This document shows, piece by piece, positions 23,474 to 34,000 of a stretch of DNA of 64,000 nt; positions within the stretch are counted from its first letter, which is position 1, and each line of letters opens with the position of its first letter. The position numbers were made by a program, and so were the translations under genes. The notes under the pieces were generated by a model. That model had not been told where the DNA came from. It was given only the letters and a program-made list of their open reading frames with translations, and did not search any database. This DNA comes from Jejudonia soesokkakensis (GTDB lineage Bacteria > Bacteroidota > Bacteroidia > Flavobacteriales > Flavobacteriaceae): positions 186,001 through 250,000 of the forward strand of contig NZ_JBHTBN010000001.1 in the NCBI RefSeq assembly GCF_042664795.1. Direction: 5' to 3'.

Positions 23474-24904
23474 ATGCCCATACAAAAGAAAACAAAAATA
23501 GTAGCCACTTTAGGCCCAGCAACCGACGATAAAAAAATTCTGAAGCAAATGATCCTCGAAGGAGTCAACGTGTTTCGGATAAACTTTTCTCATGCCGATT
23601 ATGAAGGGGTGAAAAAAAAGGTTTCCATGATCCGAAAGTTAGGAGATGAATTGGGAACCTCAGTTGCAATTCTGGCAGATTTACAGGGACCCAAACTTCG
23701 CGTTGGAATCATGAAAGACGAGGTCGTGGTAAGCCCTGGAGATAAAATTTCATTTTGCACTGGAGCAGAATTTGAAGGCACCGCCAAAAAAGTGTATATG
23801 AATTATGACAATTTTCCAAAAGATGTCAAAGCTGGAGAAAGGGTTTTATTAGACGATGGAAAGCTAATGTTTGAAGTGCTTTCTACAGATGGAAAAAAAG
23901 AAGTAAAAACAAAAGTTATTCAAGGAGGACCTTTACGATCACGTAAAGGAGTAAACCTTCCCAACACCAATATTTCTTTGCCTGCCCTTACTGAAAAAGA
24001 TAAGGAAGACGCCATATTTGCTGTTTCTCTTGAGGTTGATTGGATCGCACTATCCTTTGTGCGCCATGCTGAAGATTTAAAAGAATTACAAGCACTTATC
24101 GAAGCACATAGCGAATATAAAATACCCATTATTGCAAAAATTGAAAAGCCTGAAGCAGTTGCTAACATCGAAAAAATTGTAGCTTATTGCGACGGATTGA
24201 TGGTCGCGCGCGGTGATCTGGGCGTAGAGGTGCCTGCTGCAGAAGTTCCGTTGATTCAAAAAGAATTGGTATTAACTGCAAAACGTGCCAGAATACCTGT
24301 AATTATTGCAACACAGATGATGGAGACGATGATCACTTCATTAACGCCCACCAGAGCCGAAGTAAATGATGTAGCAAACTCTGTTATGGATGGGGCAGAT
24401 GCTGTGATGCTTTCTGGCGAAACTTCGGTAGGGAAATATCCTGTGGAGGTAATTAAAGTAATGGCAGATATTTGTAAAAATGTAGAGAATAGTGATCTAA
24501 TTCACGTGCCACAGGAACCGCCACATGTGAGAACCAATAGATATATTACAAAATCTATTTGTTATCATGCAGCATTGATGGCAAACGAAATTAAAGCCAC
24601 GGCAATTTGTACGTTAACGAATAGTGGGTACACGGCTTTCCAGATCTCTGCATGGCGTCCAGACGCACATATTTTAGTGTATACAAGCAATAAGAGGATA
24701 TTGTCTCGTCTCAATTTATTGTGGGGCGTAAAGTCCTTTTACTATGACAAATTTGTGAGTACAGACGAAACAGTAGATGATGTAAATCGTATTGCTCACG
24801 AACAGGGATTTGTAGAAAAAGGGGATTATTTAATTAATCTTGCCGCCATGCCTATTGTAGATAAAGGGATGGTGAATACGTTACGAGTAAGCCAAGTAAA
24901 TTAA
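23474..24904 (+). CDS. pyk: pyruvate kinase
   Basis: Converts phosphoenolpyruvate and ADP to pyruvate and ATP. The 476 residues begin KKTKIVATLGPATDDKK. VFRINFSHADYEG, ILADLQGPKLRVG, the catalytic Lys/Glu motif IPIIAKIEKPEAVAN, the Mg-binding DGLMVARGDLGVEVP, and QMMETMITSLTPTRAEVNDVAN are all present, with a B domain (about 70-170). The C-terminal domain is complete. Starts immediately at the stop of the IPExxxVDY gene. Confidence 0.97.
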   Translation: MPIQKKTKIVATLGPATDDKKILKQMILEGVNVFRINFSHADYEGVKKKVSMIRKLGDELGTSVAILADLQGPKLRVGIMKDEVVVSPGDKISFCTGAEFEGTAKKVYMNYDNFPKDVKAGERVLLDDGKLMFEVLSTDGKKEVKTKVIQGGPLRSRKGVNLPNTNISLPALTEKDKEDAIFAVSLEVDWIALSFVRHAEDLKELQALIEAHSEYKIPIIAKIEKPEAVANIEKIVAYCDGLMVARGDLGVEVPAAEVPLIQKELVLTAKRARIPVIIATQMMETMITSLTPTRAEVNDVANSVMDGADAVMLSGETSVGKYPVEVIKVMADICKNVENSDLIHVPQEPPHVRTNRYITKSICYHAALMANEIKATAICTLTNSGYTAFQISAWRPDAHILVYTSNKRILSRLNLLWGVKSFYYDKFVSTDETVDDVNRIAHEQGFVEKGDYLINLAAMPIVDKGMVNTLRVSQVN

Positions 24905-24906
24905 AA

Positions 24907-24937
24907 AATCCTCTCTATGTCTAGATCAGAGAGGATT
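24907..24937. terminator. terminator between pyk and the SH3 lipoprotein gene
   Basis: A 10-bp perfect stem AATCCTCTCT / AGAGAGGATT with an 11-base loop between two convergent genes. The A-run before it gives a strong T-run on the minus strand, so it mainly ends the lipoprotein transcript, but it can serve both. Confidence 0.8.
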
Positions 24938-24965
24938 AAAATTTGGATTTATTTGATAAAATAAC

Positions 24966-25733
24966 TTATTCAATTACATAGCTATATACAATTTTCAAAG
25001 TATTATCTTGCTTGGTAAGTGTCACGCTGCTTCCATACCCTGTTCCTGCTTGAACATATGCAATTTTATCAAGATTGTTGTCAATTCGTTCAATTTGTAA
25101 ATCACTTAAAAATATAGCTTCAGGTTTATTGCTGTTTTGAATCGTCTGAGCATCGCGTCCTTTTGGATTGGGAAATGAAAATGATGAAGGAATATCGTAT
25201 AGCTTTTGTGCTATGTAAAAGGCTTCATGCCAGTTTTGTGTTGGTAAAATAACAGTTTCAGAATTGGTAGGCTTACTAGCCGTTCCACCAGTACTTTCAG
25301 TATAGGATGCCTCCGGAAACTTTTTCTGAAGATCTGCTACATACATCTTCGCTTTCATATCTCTTTCTGGTGGAAAGAATTTGGAGAGAAATCCGTTAAA
25401 GGCAAAACCTGTTTTATGATTATATTCCACCTTATTCATTCCGCCGTCAATCCCGCCAACATTCATAGTGTTTTCTGTTTCAGACACAATCACTTTTAGC
25501 TTTGTGCCATAAGGCATAACGGCTAGTTTCTCACTATTTAGATTATTGTGTTCTCTCAGGGTCAATCCGCTGGGAGCCGTCACATAGAGATAGGTTTCGG
25601 TTGTTTCAACAGGGCTGTCGTTTACGGCAAGTTCTTTGGTTTCTTCTGTTGGAGTTTCGGTTTGTTCATTTTTGCAAGCCGTGAATAGGGTTAGGATTGC
25701 AAGAGCTACGATTGAAAAGGCTACTTTTTTCAT
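24966..25733 (-). CDS. SH3 domain-containing lipoprotein
   Basis: Predicted lipoprotein of 255 residues. The signal peptide ends in a lipobox (LTLFTAC, Cys20), followed by a Glu/Thr-rich linker (NEQTETPTEETKEL). Residues about 46-115 resemble a bacterial SH3 (SH3b) domain: YLYVTAPSGLTLREHNNLNSEK then LAVMPYGTKLKVI. The C-terminal half has no motif I recognise. Likely envelope-associated; SH3b domains often bind peptidoglycan peptides. It is monocistronic and convergent with pyk. Confidence 0.7.
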   Translation of the reverse strand: MKKVAFSIVALAILTLFTACKNEQTETPTEETKELAVNDSPVETTETYLYVTAPSGLTLREHNNLNSEKLAVMPYGTKLKVIVSETENTMNVGGIDGGMNKVEYNHKTGFAFNGFLSKFFPPERDMKAKMYVADLQKKFPEASYTESTGGTASKPTNSETVILPTQNWHEAFYIAQKLYDIPSSFSFPNPKGRDAQTIQNSNKPEAIFLSDLQIERIDNNLDKIAYVQAGTGYGSSVTLTKQDNTLKIVYSYVIE

Positions 25734-25783
25734 AATGGAAAGGGTTTTAAGATGAATAAAAAAGTAGTTTCAAATCATAGGAA

Positions 25784-26890
25784 TTAAAAATCAAGTTTTA
25801 GTTGTACGTCAATGCTTTTTTCCTTCGGAAACTCTTTCTTTTTAGGAGCTTCATTGTTGAGGTTTGACATGCTTATACCCAATAAACGTACCGACTCGGA
25901 CATTTCGTCTTGGAATAACAAATCTTTAACATGCTCCATAATTAATTCTTTACTTGCGATATACAACGGAAGCGTTTTACTACGAGTTTGTAATGTAAAA
26001 TCACGGTATTTAATTTTTAGGGTGATAGTTCGGCCAGCGACTTTGCTTTTTTTTAATCGGCGCTCTACTTCTGCAGCGATTTCCTCAAGGCGTTCCAGCA
26101 TAAAAATCTCGCTGGAGATATTTTCAGAAAAAGTACGTTCGGCAGCCAGCGATTTTCGGGTACGCTCAGGCTTAACTTTACTAGTGTGGATACCACGAAC
26201 AATATGATAATAATACGCGCCGCTCTTTCCGAAGTGCTCTTGAAGATACTCCATCGATTTTCCTTTTAAATCTTTCCCAGTGTAAATACCATGGCGGTAC
26301 ATTTTTTCTTTCATCACCTTTCCCACCCCGTAGAATTTTTTAACGTCTAGTTGTTCCAAAAAATCTAACACCTCTTCTGGCGGTATGGTTTTTTGTCCGT
26401 TGGGCTTATTGATATCACTTGCTACTTTTGCAATAAACTTATTGATACTAATTCCTGCCGAAGCATTCAAACCCGTTTTTTCTTTTATTTTATTCCGAAT
26501 TTCTAATGCAATCAAACTGGCGCTCGGATTTCCTTTTTTGTTTTCGGTCACATCCAGATAGGCTTCATCCAGTGAAAGGGGCTCAACCAGATCTGTATAT
26601 TCAAAAAAGATCTTTCTAATTGTATCTGAAAACTCTTTGTATCGTTCAAAATCGGTTCGTACAAAAATTAAATGTGGGCATAATTTTTTAGCCAATACAC
26701 CACTCATAGCCGAGCGCACTCCAAATTTACGAGCTTCATAACTTGCCGCACTTACCACACCACGCGAACCTCCACCGCCTACCGCAATCGCCTTACCACG
26801 TAGCGTAGGGTCATCCAATTGTGCTACAGACGCATAAAAGGCATCCATGTCTACATGAATAATTTTACGAATAGGAAGCTCGTTTTCCAT
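25784..26890 (-). CDS. dinB: DNA polymerase IV (Y family)
   Basis: Translesion polymerase. The 368 residues have the catalytic site HVDMDAFYASVAQLDDP (Asp in DMD), a YEARKFGVRSAM fingers motif, the second metal site SLDEAYLDVT, two HhH-like segments (ASAGISINKFIAKVASD, KKFYGVGKVMKEKM), and the little-finger domain (about 245-350). The C-terminus KEKSIDVQLKLDF is a possible beta-clamp binding motif of the QxxLxLF type (QLKLDF). No LexA-type site was seen upstream. Divergent from an NAD(P)-binding protein gene. Confidence 0.93.
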   Translation of the reverse strand: MENELPIRKIIHVDMDAFYASVAQLDDPTLRGKAIAVGGGGSRGVVSAASYEARKFGVRSAMSGVLAKKLCPHLIFVRTDFERYKEFSDTIRKIFFEYTDLVEPLSLDEAYLDVTENKKGNPSASLIALEIRNKIKEKTGLNASAGISINKFIAKVASDINKPNGQKTIPPEEVLDFLEQLDVKKFYGVGKVMKEKMYRHGIYTGKDLKGKSMEYLQEHFGKSGAYYYHIVRGIHTSKVKPERTRKSLAAERTFSENISSEIFMLERLEEIAAEVERRLKKSKVAGRTITLKIKYRDFTLQTRSKTLPLYIASKELIMEHVKDLLFQDEMSESVRLLGISMSNLNNEAPKKKEFPKEKSIDVQLKLDF

Positions 26891-26920
26891 CCTTTAAAAA
26901 TAGTATCTTTATTCTCAATT

Positions 26921-27571
26921 ATGAATAAAACAGCCATACTATTAGGAGCAACAGGATTGACAGGAGGTATTTTGTTAGATTATCTTCTTCAGGATGAGGA
27001 CTTCGGAAAAATTATCATTTTTGGAAGAAGCTCCTGTGAAAAAGAACATCCAAAAATTGAAGAACACCTGGGCGATATGTTCGAGTTAGAAGCATTTTCT
27101 GAAGCGTTTAAAGGCGATGTTGTGTTTTGCTGTATTGGAACCACAAAGGCAAAGACACCTAATAAAGAAACCTACAAAAAAATTGATTACGGGATTCCTG
27201 TAACAGCAGCAAAGATTGCCAAACAAAACGAAATTGAAATCTTTGAAGTGATCTCGGCTATGGGAGCGAATATTAACAGCAGTACTTTTTACAATAAAGT
27301 AAAAGGCGAAATGGAACGTGATGTGCTCGCTCAAGGAATTAAAAACACGTATATTTTTCAGCCTTCCTTAATCGGTGGCGATAGAGATGAAAAACGACTA
27401 GGGGAGCGGTTGGCACAAATTGCGATGGGCACTTTTGGCTTTTTAATACCGAAACAGTACAAGATGATTGAACCCGATACAATTGCCAGAGCAATGTTGC
27501 GAGTAAGTAAAGATGGTTTTTCTGAAAAGAGAATAGCTTCAGATAAAATAAAGGATTTAGGTAATAAGTAA
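26921..27571 (+). CDS. NAD(P)H-binding protein (SDR-like, HTATIP2/YbjT type)
   Basis: Atypical short-chain dehydrogenase-like protein of 216 residues. I chose MNKTAILLGATGLTGG as start because it opens the Rossmann fold; the open frame upstream overlaps dinB. The glycine motif GATGLTGG is present, and then VVFCCIGTTKAKTPNKET and VISAMGANINSSTFYNKVKGEME, the SxxxYxxxK-like segment of this group (S...Y-N-K-V-K). The substrate is unknown. Start lies 30 bp from the divergent dinB start. Possibly co-transcribed with the CYTH gene, 29 bp downstream. Confidence 0.8.
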   Translation: MNKTAILLGATGLTGGILLDYLLQDEDFGKIIIFGRSSCEKEHPKIEEHLGDMFELEAFSEAFKGDVVFCCIGTTKAKTPNKETYKKIDYGIPVTAAKIAKQNEIEIFEVISAMGANINSSTFYNKVKGEMERDVLAQGIKNTYIFQPSLIGGDRDEKRLGERLAQIAMGTFGFLIPKQYKMIEPDTIARAMLRVSKDGFSEKRIASDKIKDLGNK

Positions 27572-27600
27572 AATGACCCATGCCTGTGCAAGGGATAAAT

Positions 27601-28068
27601 ATGATTGAAATCGAACGTAAATTTCTGGTGATTTCTGAAGCTTTTAAAATGGAAGCATTTTCAGAAAAAAGAATCGTGCAGGGGTTTTTAAATACGCATC
27701 CAGACAGAACCGTTCGGATAAGAATTAAAGGAGAGGAGGGGTTTATAACCGTAAAAGGCAGATCAAATACCGAAGGTACCACTCGTTTTGAGTGGGAACG
27801 CAAAATTTCGGTTCAAGAAGCGGAAGCCTTATTAGCAGTATGCGAAGAAGGTGTAATTGATAAGATACGGTATGAAGTAAAATCAGGAAGTCACGTGTTT
27901 GAAATTGATGTGTTTTTAGAAAAAAATAAAGGGTTGGTGATTGCAGAAATTGAACTTAGCAATGAAAATGAAAGCTTTATTAAACCATTCTGGCTTGGTG
28001 AAGAAGTAACGGGAAACATCAAATATTATAACTCACAATTGAGCAAAAAACCATTTACCGAATGGTAA
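27601..28068 (+). CDS. CYTH domain protein (triphosphate tunnel metalloenzyme)
   Basis: The 155 residues (start at MIEIERKFLV; a start seven codons upstream is less likely) form a CYTH domain. It has the defining EIERKF at residues 3-8, VRIRIKGEEGFITVKG with its alternating basic and acidic residues, FEWERKI, KIRYEV, FEIDVF and IAEIELSNENE near the end. Such enzymes hydrolyse tripolyphosphate or thiamine triphosphate, or form cAMP, in a beta-tunnel with Mg. Which activity this one has cannot be told. Follows the NAD(P)-binding gene closely. Confidence 0.87.
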   Translation: MIEIERKFLVISEAFKMEAFSEKRIVQGFLNTHPDRTVRIRIKGEEGFITVKGRSNTEGTTRFEWERKISVQEAEALLAVCEEGVIDKIRYEVKSGSHVFEIDVFLEKNKGLVIAEIELSNENESFIKPFWLGEEVTGNIKYYNSQLSKKPFTEW

Positions 28069-28130
28069 ATTTAGTGCACTGTGTATCTTTAAAAAAACAG
28101 TCTATTTCTAAGCAACAAAAATGACATGAT

Positions 28131-28619
28131 ATGAAGTATTTAGTAATTAGTTTGACAATTTTAGCTTTTGGATGTAAACCCGAAATTCAACGCGAATACA
28201 TGATGGAACCCTGTCCTGAAGATGAAAAAATTTCTGCAGCCCAGCAAATCAAGGAGCTAAAAGATGAGGGGTATGAAATCTTTGATATGGTTAATCCCGA
28301 TAACGGAGATACATTAATCATGCAACAATATTTTATGGTGTTTTTAAAAAGCGGACCTAACCGTAATCAGTCCCCCGAAGAAGCCCAACAATTACAAGCC
28401 GCTCATATGGAGCATTTAACCCGAATGTATCAAGAAGGGTATGCAGATATTTCAGGCCCTTTTGGAGATGAAGGGGATTTGCGTGGCATTACAATTTATA
28501 ATGTTCCAACCTTAAAAATAGCCGATAGCCTTGCGAATCTAGATCCAATGGTGAAAGCAGGCAGGCTAGCTGTTGAAGTTAAATCATGGTGGGCCGGAAA
28601 AGGATATCCGTTACGATAA
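28131..28619 (+). CDS. YCII-related domain lipoprotein
   Basis: 162 residues: a lipoprotein signal (MKYLVISLTILAFGC, lipidated Cys15) followed by a YCII-like dimeric barrel domain. The core QYFMVFLKSGPNRNQ, HMEHLTRMYQEGYADISGPFGDEG and KAGRLAVEVKSWW has the family His and the GPFGDEG segment. YCII proteins are usually cytoplasmic, so an envelope-anchored form is unusual though not unknown in Bacteroidota. No enzymatic role can be assigned. It is convergent with pbpC, with a 4-bp gap and no terminator visible. Confidence 0.75.
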   Translation: MKYLVISLTILAFGCKPEIQREYMMEPCPEDEKISAAQQIKELKDEGYEIFDMVNPDNGDTLIMQQYFMVFLKSGPNRNQSPEEAQQLQAAHMEHLTRMYQEGYADISGPFGDEGDLRGITIYNVPTLKIADSLANLDPMVKAGRLAVEVKSWWAGKGYPLR

Positions 28620-28623
28620 AATT

Positions 28624-30996
28624 TTAATGGGAAGCCATCGAAATTTCTACTTTTTGTTTGATAGTGTTTCCATTCTGGTCCGTAGCGGTTACTATATAGT
28701 TTCCGGGTTTTGGAGCAAGTGCTAGTTCGTGAAATGATTGGGTGCTGCCAATAAATGTATTATCAAGGTACCAATAGACTGTTGTTTCAGGAGTACGATG
28801 TGCTAATTTGAAAATTACTTCATTGGTGGTTTCGTCAAAGTTTTTTGACAATAAAATGGTTTCATTTTTCTTTGGAAAGATAAAATCAAGTGTCTTTTCC
28901 CCTTCCTGTATACAATCAAATTTAAAAGGTGGCAATGGTGTATATTCGGGATGCTTTTGAGCATAGTAATATTCTAATACAGGCGGTAACGAAAACCAGG
29001 ATTGTTGTTTCATCTCTGCTAAAGGGTAACAGGAAGCATTAACGCGATAGGCTTCAGAAGCATCCAAAAATACTTGTTGGTGGTAAGGACAGGTTTCTGT
29101 TCTACTTCCGTTTTTTGGGATAAATTCCAAAGCAATTTGATCACAAAATACACCGGCCAAATGTCCAGTTTTCGAACAGATTTCAGTTTCAATAAGTTCA
29201 TCATAGGGCGTTGCAAACCATTCAGACTTAGGTAAGACATCCAATACATCAAAGAGAATAGGAGCCGCAGCTTGCAGACCTGTTAAGCCAGGACGTCCCT
29301 CACCATCGGCATTTCCAGCCCAGATTCCAATAACATATTTAGGGGTTACTCCAACAGCCCAAGCATCTTTAAACCCAAAACTCGTTCCTGTTTTCCAAGC
29401 AATGGGTTGCGAATGGCTAAAGAAATCCCAGTTCTCTTCCCCTTGCGGTCTGTTTACCTTTTGCATCGCTGTAAAGGTCTTATAAATAGCACCTGCATCG
29501 AAAAGTTGCGGATTCGCTTGGATCTTTCCGAAGTCATTTTCCTTTTCTTCCGAAACATACACAGGCGAAACATATTCATTCGATCGATACTCGCTGGACG
29601 ATTGATTGAAAAAATTTAATGTGGAAGCCATCCCAGCATAGGCTGAAGTTATATCCCACAAGGAACTTTCAGCTCCTCCCAAGATTAAGGAAAGTCCATA
29701 ATAATCGGCTGGTTTGTCTATTGATTTTTGATTTAATGTTGAAAGCGTATTGTAAAAACGTTGCAAGCCGTACTCCCTAAGCATCCGTACCGCAGGTATA
29801 TTCAAAGAACGCGATAAAGCTTCACTTGCAGGAACGGCACCATTAAATTCCTGATCAAAATTTTCAGGACTATACCCATTAATCACAGTTGGAATATCAG
29901 CTACTATAGTGTTTGGTAAAATTTCACCAGCATCCAGCAACGAAGCATATAAGAATGGCTTTAAAATACTGCCTGTGCTTCTGGGCTTGTCGATGATATC
30001 TACATAATTTGCATTGGCAACCGACGTTGGTGCATTTCCTACATACGCTAAGACTTCTCTGGTTTCAACATCCATTATTAACACGGAAAGGTTGTGAATT
30101 TCATTTTGAGAAAGCATATAGTGATGCTCTTTAGTAATCCGATTTATTTTTTGCTGAAGGCTAAAATCAATGGTTGTTTTTATTCGTTTTCCTCTATGTT
30201 CACTTCGAACTTTTTCGGTGAGATGTTGTGCGATTTCAGGAAGCGGAAATGGTTTTCCTGGGAGTTTTTCCAATAACGCAAGTTCGTAGGTGGTTTGATC
30301 GATAATTTCTTTCTGAAAGAGTTTCAGTAATAACCGATCTCTCTTTCTCTTTAAAACAACTTCATTCTTTCCTGGAAATATCAAAGAAGGAGCATTTGGT
30401 AATACCGCTAAAGCTGAAGCCTGTCCCCAGCTCAGTTCATTGGACGGAATTCCGAAATAACGCCATGAAGCAGTTTCCAGACCGACCACGTTTCCTCCAA
30501 AAGGGGCATAGGAAGCATAGAAATTCAGGATTTCTTGTTTAGAATATCCTGCTTCCAACCGTGTCGCCTGTACAACCTCAATTCCTTTTTCCAGATAATT
30601 TCGTTGTTTATTTTTACGAGCCAATCTAATAACTTGCTGAGTGAGTGTACTTCCACCGCGACGCTTGTCTGTCGTCAAATTTCCCCAGATCGCCTTCGAC
30701 ATAGATACGGGATTAAATCCCGGATGATTATAAAAATATTCGTCTTCAAAATGCAAAATGCTTTGTTCAAAACGATAGGGAACACTATCCAATTGCGGGA
30801 ATCGCCACTGTCCATCCTCTGCAATTCGAGCACCCAACATATATCCCTCTCTGCTTTCAGCTACTGTAGCTGTTGGCACATCAAATAAGTTGGATGGAAG
30901 ACAGAATAGCCAGAATAAAAAAACGATAAGAAAAGCCGATAGCTTAAACTTGTGTTTTTTTAGGGTTGCGATAATATGGTGTTCTTGGTTTTTCAA
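28624..30996 (-). CDS. pbpC: penicillin-binding protein 1C
   Basis: Bifunctional peptidoglycan synthase at the periplasmic face. The 790 residues have one N-terminal membrane helix (about 16-34), a GT51 glycosyltransferase domain (FEDEYFYNHPGFNPVS, RRGGSTLTQQVIRLARK, FYASYAPFGGNVVG), a transpeptidase domain with Ser343-x-x-Lys346 (TGSILKPFLY), SRSLN and Lys535-Thr-Gly (WKTGTSFGFKDAW), and a C-terminal BiPBP_C domain (about 700-788). It starts 10 bp after the alpha-2-macroglobulin stop, the classical A2M-pbpC operon. Confidence 0.95.
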   Translation of the reverse strand: MKNQEHHIIATLKKHKFKLSAFLIVFLFWLFCLPSNLFDVPTATVAESREGYMLGARIAEDGQWRFPQLDSVPYRFEQSILHFEDEYFYNHPGFNPVSMSKAIWGNLTTDKRRGGSTLTQQVIRLARKNKQRNYLEKGIEVVQATRLEAGYSKQEILNFYASYAPFGGNVVGLETASWRYFGIPSNELSWGQASALAVLPNAPSLIFPGKNEVVLKRKRDRLLLKLFQKEIIDQTTYELALLEKLPGKPFPLPEIAQHLTEKVRSEHRGKRIKTTIDFSLQQKINRITKEHHYMLSQNEIHNLSVLIMDVETREVLAYVGNAPTSVANANYVDIIDKPRSTGSILKPFLYASLLDAGEILPNTIVADIPTVINGYSPENFDQEFNGAVPASEALSRSLNIPAVRMLREYGLQRFYNTLSTLNQKSIDKPADYYGLSLILGGAESSLWDITSAYAGMASTLNFFNQSSSEYRSNEYVSPVYVSEEKENDFGKIQANPQLFDAGAIYKTFTAMQKVNRPQGEENWDFFSHSQPIAWKTGTSFGFKDAWAVGVTPKYVIGIWAGNADGEGRPGLTGLQAAAPILFDVLDVLPKSEWFATPYDELIETEICSKTGHLAGVFCDQIALEFIPKNGSRTETCPYHQQVFLDASEAYRVNASCYPLAEMKQQSWFSLPPVLEYYYAQKHPEYTPLPPFKFDCIQEGEKTLDFIFPKKNETILLSKNFDETTNEVIFKLAHRTPETTVYWYLDNTFIGSTQSFHELALAPKPGNYIVTATDQNGNTIKQKVEISMASH

Positions 30997-31006
30997 ATTA
31001 AAAAAT

Positions 31007-34000
31007 TTACAGCTTCACCTCAATCCACATTCCCGAATTTCTTGCGTAATAGGTATTGTCATACATTGCCTCTACCTGAGTGCCTGGCAAATAATAGGTT
31101 CCTAAATAGGAAGCATTTAATTTTACTATGAATGTTTTCGATTTTTTTGCTCCCAAATCAAAATAGAAATTCACTCTATCGTCTCTAATGTCTGTGTAGC
31201 GAGCGTTCCCTTCTGCTCCGCCACCTAATTCGGTAAAACTTGTGTTTACAATTTCCCAGCCACCAGGGAAGATTTTTGTGAGCGCTATATTCCCTACAAA
31301 ATCATTGGAACTATTGGTTACCGTTACTTTTGCCAAGATTTCGGTTCCTTGCCTTAGATTTTTAACATCCAACGTTTTTCCTTCACCATCCAAATATTGG
31401 GATTGTAAAACGATATTTTTACGCTCTGCTAGTTCTTTTCCTAAAGGCAATTTCCCTTTCTGAATGAGCGTGACATACACTACATTTCCTTTGTTATTTT
31501 TTACAGAAACAGAATTAGCTCCCATTGAAATATCCAGCTCTCTTTGAGCAACTGCTTTTTCAGTCTTAACCGTAGTCGTATTTCCGTTTTTACTGAAAGT
31601 GAGTTCTAATGATTTGCCGCCATTCTTTTCTATCATTTTAGCCATCGCAAGTAAACCATAAGCAGTTTCCTGGGTGCTGTACCATCTTTCTGAAGACAAT
31701 TCTTTTGCGACAGAAACCGCCATGTCACGTTGCTTCGAATCTTCAATTATAACCATCGTCTCCAACGCCATTGCCTTATTTCTGAATGGCGATCCGTACG
31801 TATAATAATCAGAATTCTGAGGGGCAAAATTGATATTGGCCGTTTGTACAATCTGTTGGGCTACATTTTTTTTACCAGCCAATCCATAGGCTGCCGCCAA
31901 TCGCCATTTGGCATCATTGCTCATATTTTTACTTTCCCGTAAACGGTTCATAGCGGCCAGTTCTGGCTGCCCGGCCAAAGCTAATGTGTAAAGACGATAA
32001 GCTTGTGTTAAACTCTGATTGTATCGTGTATCGCTATTGCGCCATTGTCGCGCTTCATTTTTTTGATAGCGTAACCAGTTACTCATAAACGTCAGTGGCA
32101 ATGCATATCCTTTTGACTTTGCTTCGAGCATAAAATGCCCAGCATAGGTTGTTCCCCAGACATCTGCTTCCCGTTCACCAGGCCAGTAACTGAGTCCGCC
32201 ATTTGCTGTCTGAAAATTTCCAAGCCTGTTAATAGCCGCTTTGATATTTTCTTGAATCTCTTGCTTTTTCTCAAACGTAATATCAAAAACGTCTGCTAAA
32301 TATAACTGCGGAAAAGCACCCGAAGTCGTCTGTTCAATACACCCATGCGGATATTGTATCAAATATTCCATTCGCCTTGCAAAATCTATTGGAGGTACGG
32401 TTGAAAATTCTAAGGTAGCACCATTGGTTCCAACAACTCCAAACGTATTGAAGTTGATGGTTTGCTCCCCATTTTCGGTTAAGGTGTATGGTGTTGTTTT
32501 TTGAGAAATCGGATTCGGATTTTCCACATCAATCTCTACTTTGTAGCTTGCTTTTTCACCACTCCCCGAAGCTGAAACTTCAATAGTTTGAAAGTTTGTC
32601 GTTGGTAACACTTCAAACTCAAAGGTTACAATTTGCTCCCCAACTTCAGAAAAAGTTACTGATTTTGATGTGCCTTTGAGAGGCTTCAGCGCATCGCCAA
32701 CCTTAATTGATACTGTTGCATTTTTCACTTTTGATTCCATAGCAAAGACTGTAACAGGTAAAGTCACAGTTTCGCCAGGAGAAAGTTTCCGAGGTAAAGA
32801 GGCCAATACCATTAAAGGTTTCCGAACTGGAGTTGCTTTCTCTGTTTTTCCGTAGGCAGCTTTAGAATTATCTCCGGCAATGACCATCGTACGAACAGAA
32901 CCCACATAATTAGGCATGGTTATTTTATGAGAGGCTTTTTCGCCGGCTTTTAACTCAAATGGTCCTAAAAATTTTACAACAGGCTTAAATCGGTCTGCTT
33001 TTCGGTTTTTGGCTCCTGCCGCAGCATCACCCCCACCAATCGCATAGATATTATCCACACTGCCAGAATAGGCTCCTATCACATAATCATACACATCAAA
33101 TGTTTTTACTCCCAAGGCTTCGCGAGCGTAAAAAGCATCGTGAATTTCTGGCGTTTTAAAACGAGTGAGATCCAGTAAGCCTTCGTCTACCATCGCTACT
33201 GTATAGGTCATCGGATTGTTGTTTCTTTCTGAAACTTTTACCGTAAAAGTTTCTTCAGGCTTTAAGACATCGGGCATTTCGAGTTGAGGTTGCAAAATGG
33301 TATTGGGATCTTCTACGAGAATTGGAACGACACCATATAACCGAATAGGTAAATCATTCTTCGTTTGCGCATGGGGTTGTAACAACGATATGTTGACATA
33401 GATATTAGGAGCCATTTCCTTGGTTAGTTGGATGCTGGTGGTAGTTTCGCCTTTTTTGGTTTCTACCCATTTGGTGTCCAAAACCTCTGTTCCATTTTCT
33501 ATGCTTATCAAGGCTCTACCTTCACTACCAGAGGGGAATGTGATTGTTGCTTCTTCTCCTACTTTGTATTTTTCTTTATCTGCTGAAAAAACCAGCATTT
33601 TAGCACTTTCGGAATCCATAGGAGCCTGCCACCAGTTACGGTAGAAATAGGTGATACGACCTGTCGCATGACCACTTTTTGTATCGATCACTCGAATGAG
33701 ATACCGACCGCCTTCTCTTTCAGGAATGTTTACAGTAAAGTTTGATTTTCCGTTTCTATTGGTTGTGATTGTAAATTCTTTAACAGGTCTGTGAACCGAA
33801 GCATTTTCATATCTCGATAAATTATCTCGGCCACGATTCCACCACCATCTCCATTCTATTTTAAAAACTTTTACTTCCAATTCGCGTCCGCTCTGCGGAT
33901 TTCCCTGTGCATCGACACTTGCGACATCAAACACCGTGTTTTCATCTGTAAAATAAGAACCATAGCGATGCGCTTCGGGAGACTGCAATCCTACAAAGTG

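Noticed and set aside
26819..26920. Longer N-terminus of the NAD(P)-binding protein overlapping dinB
   Set aside because: The Rossmann fold starts at MNKTAILLG (26921); the upstream codons overlap the opposite-strand dinB coding region and show no similarity.
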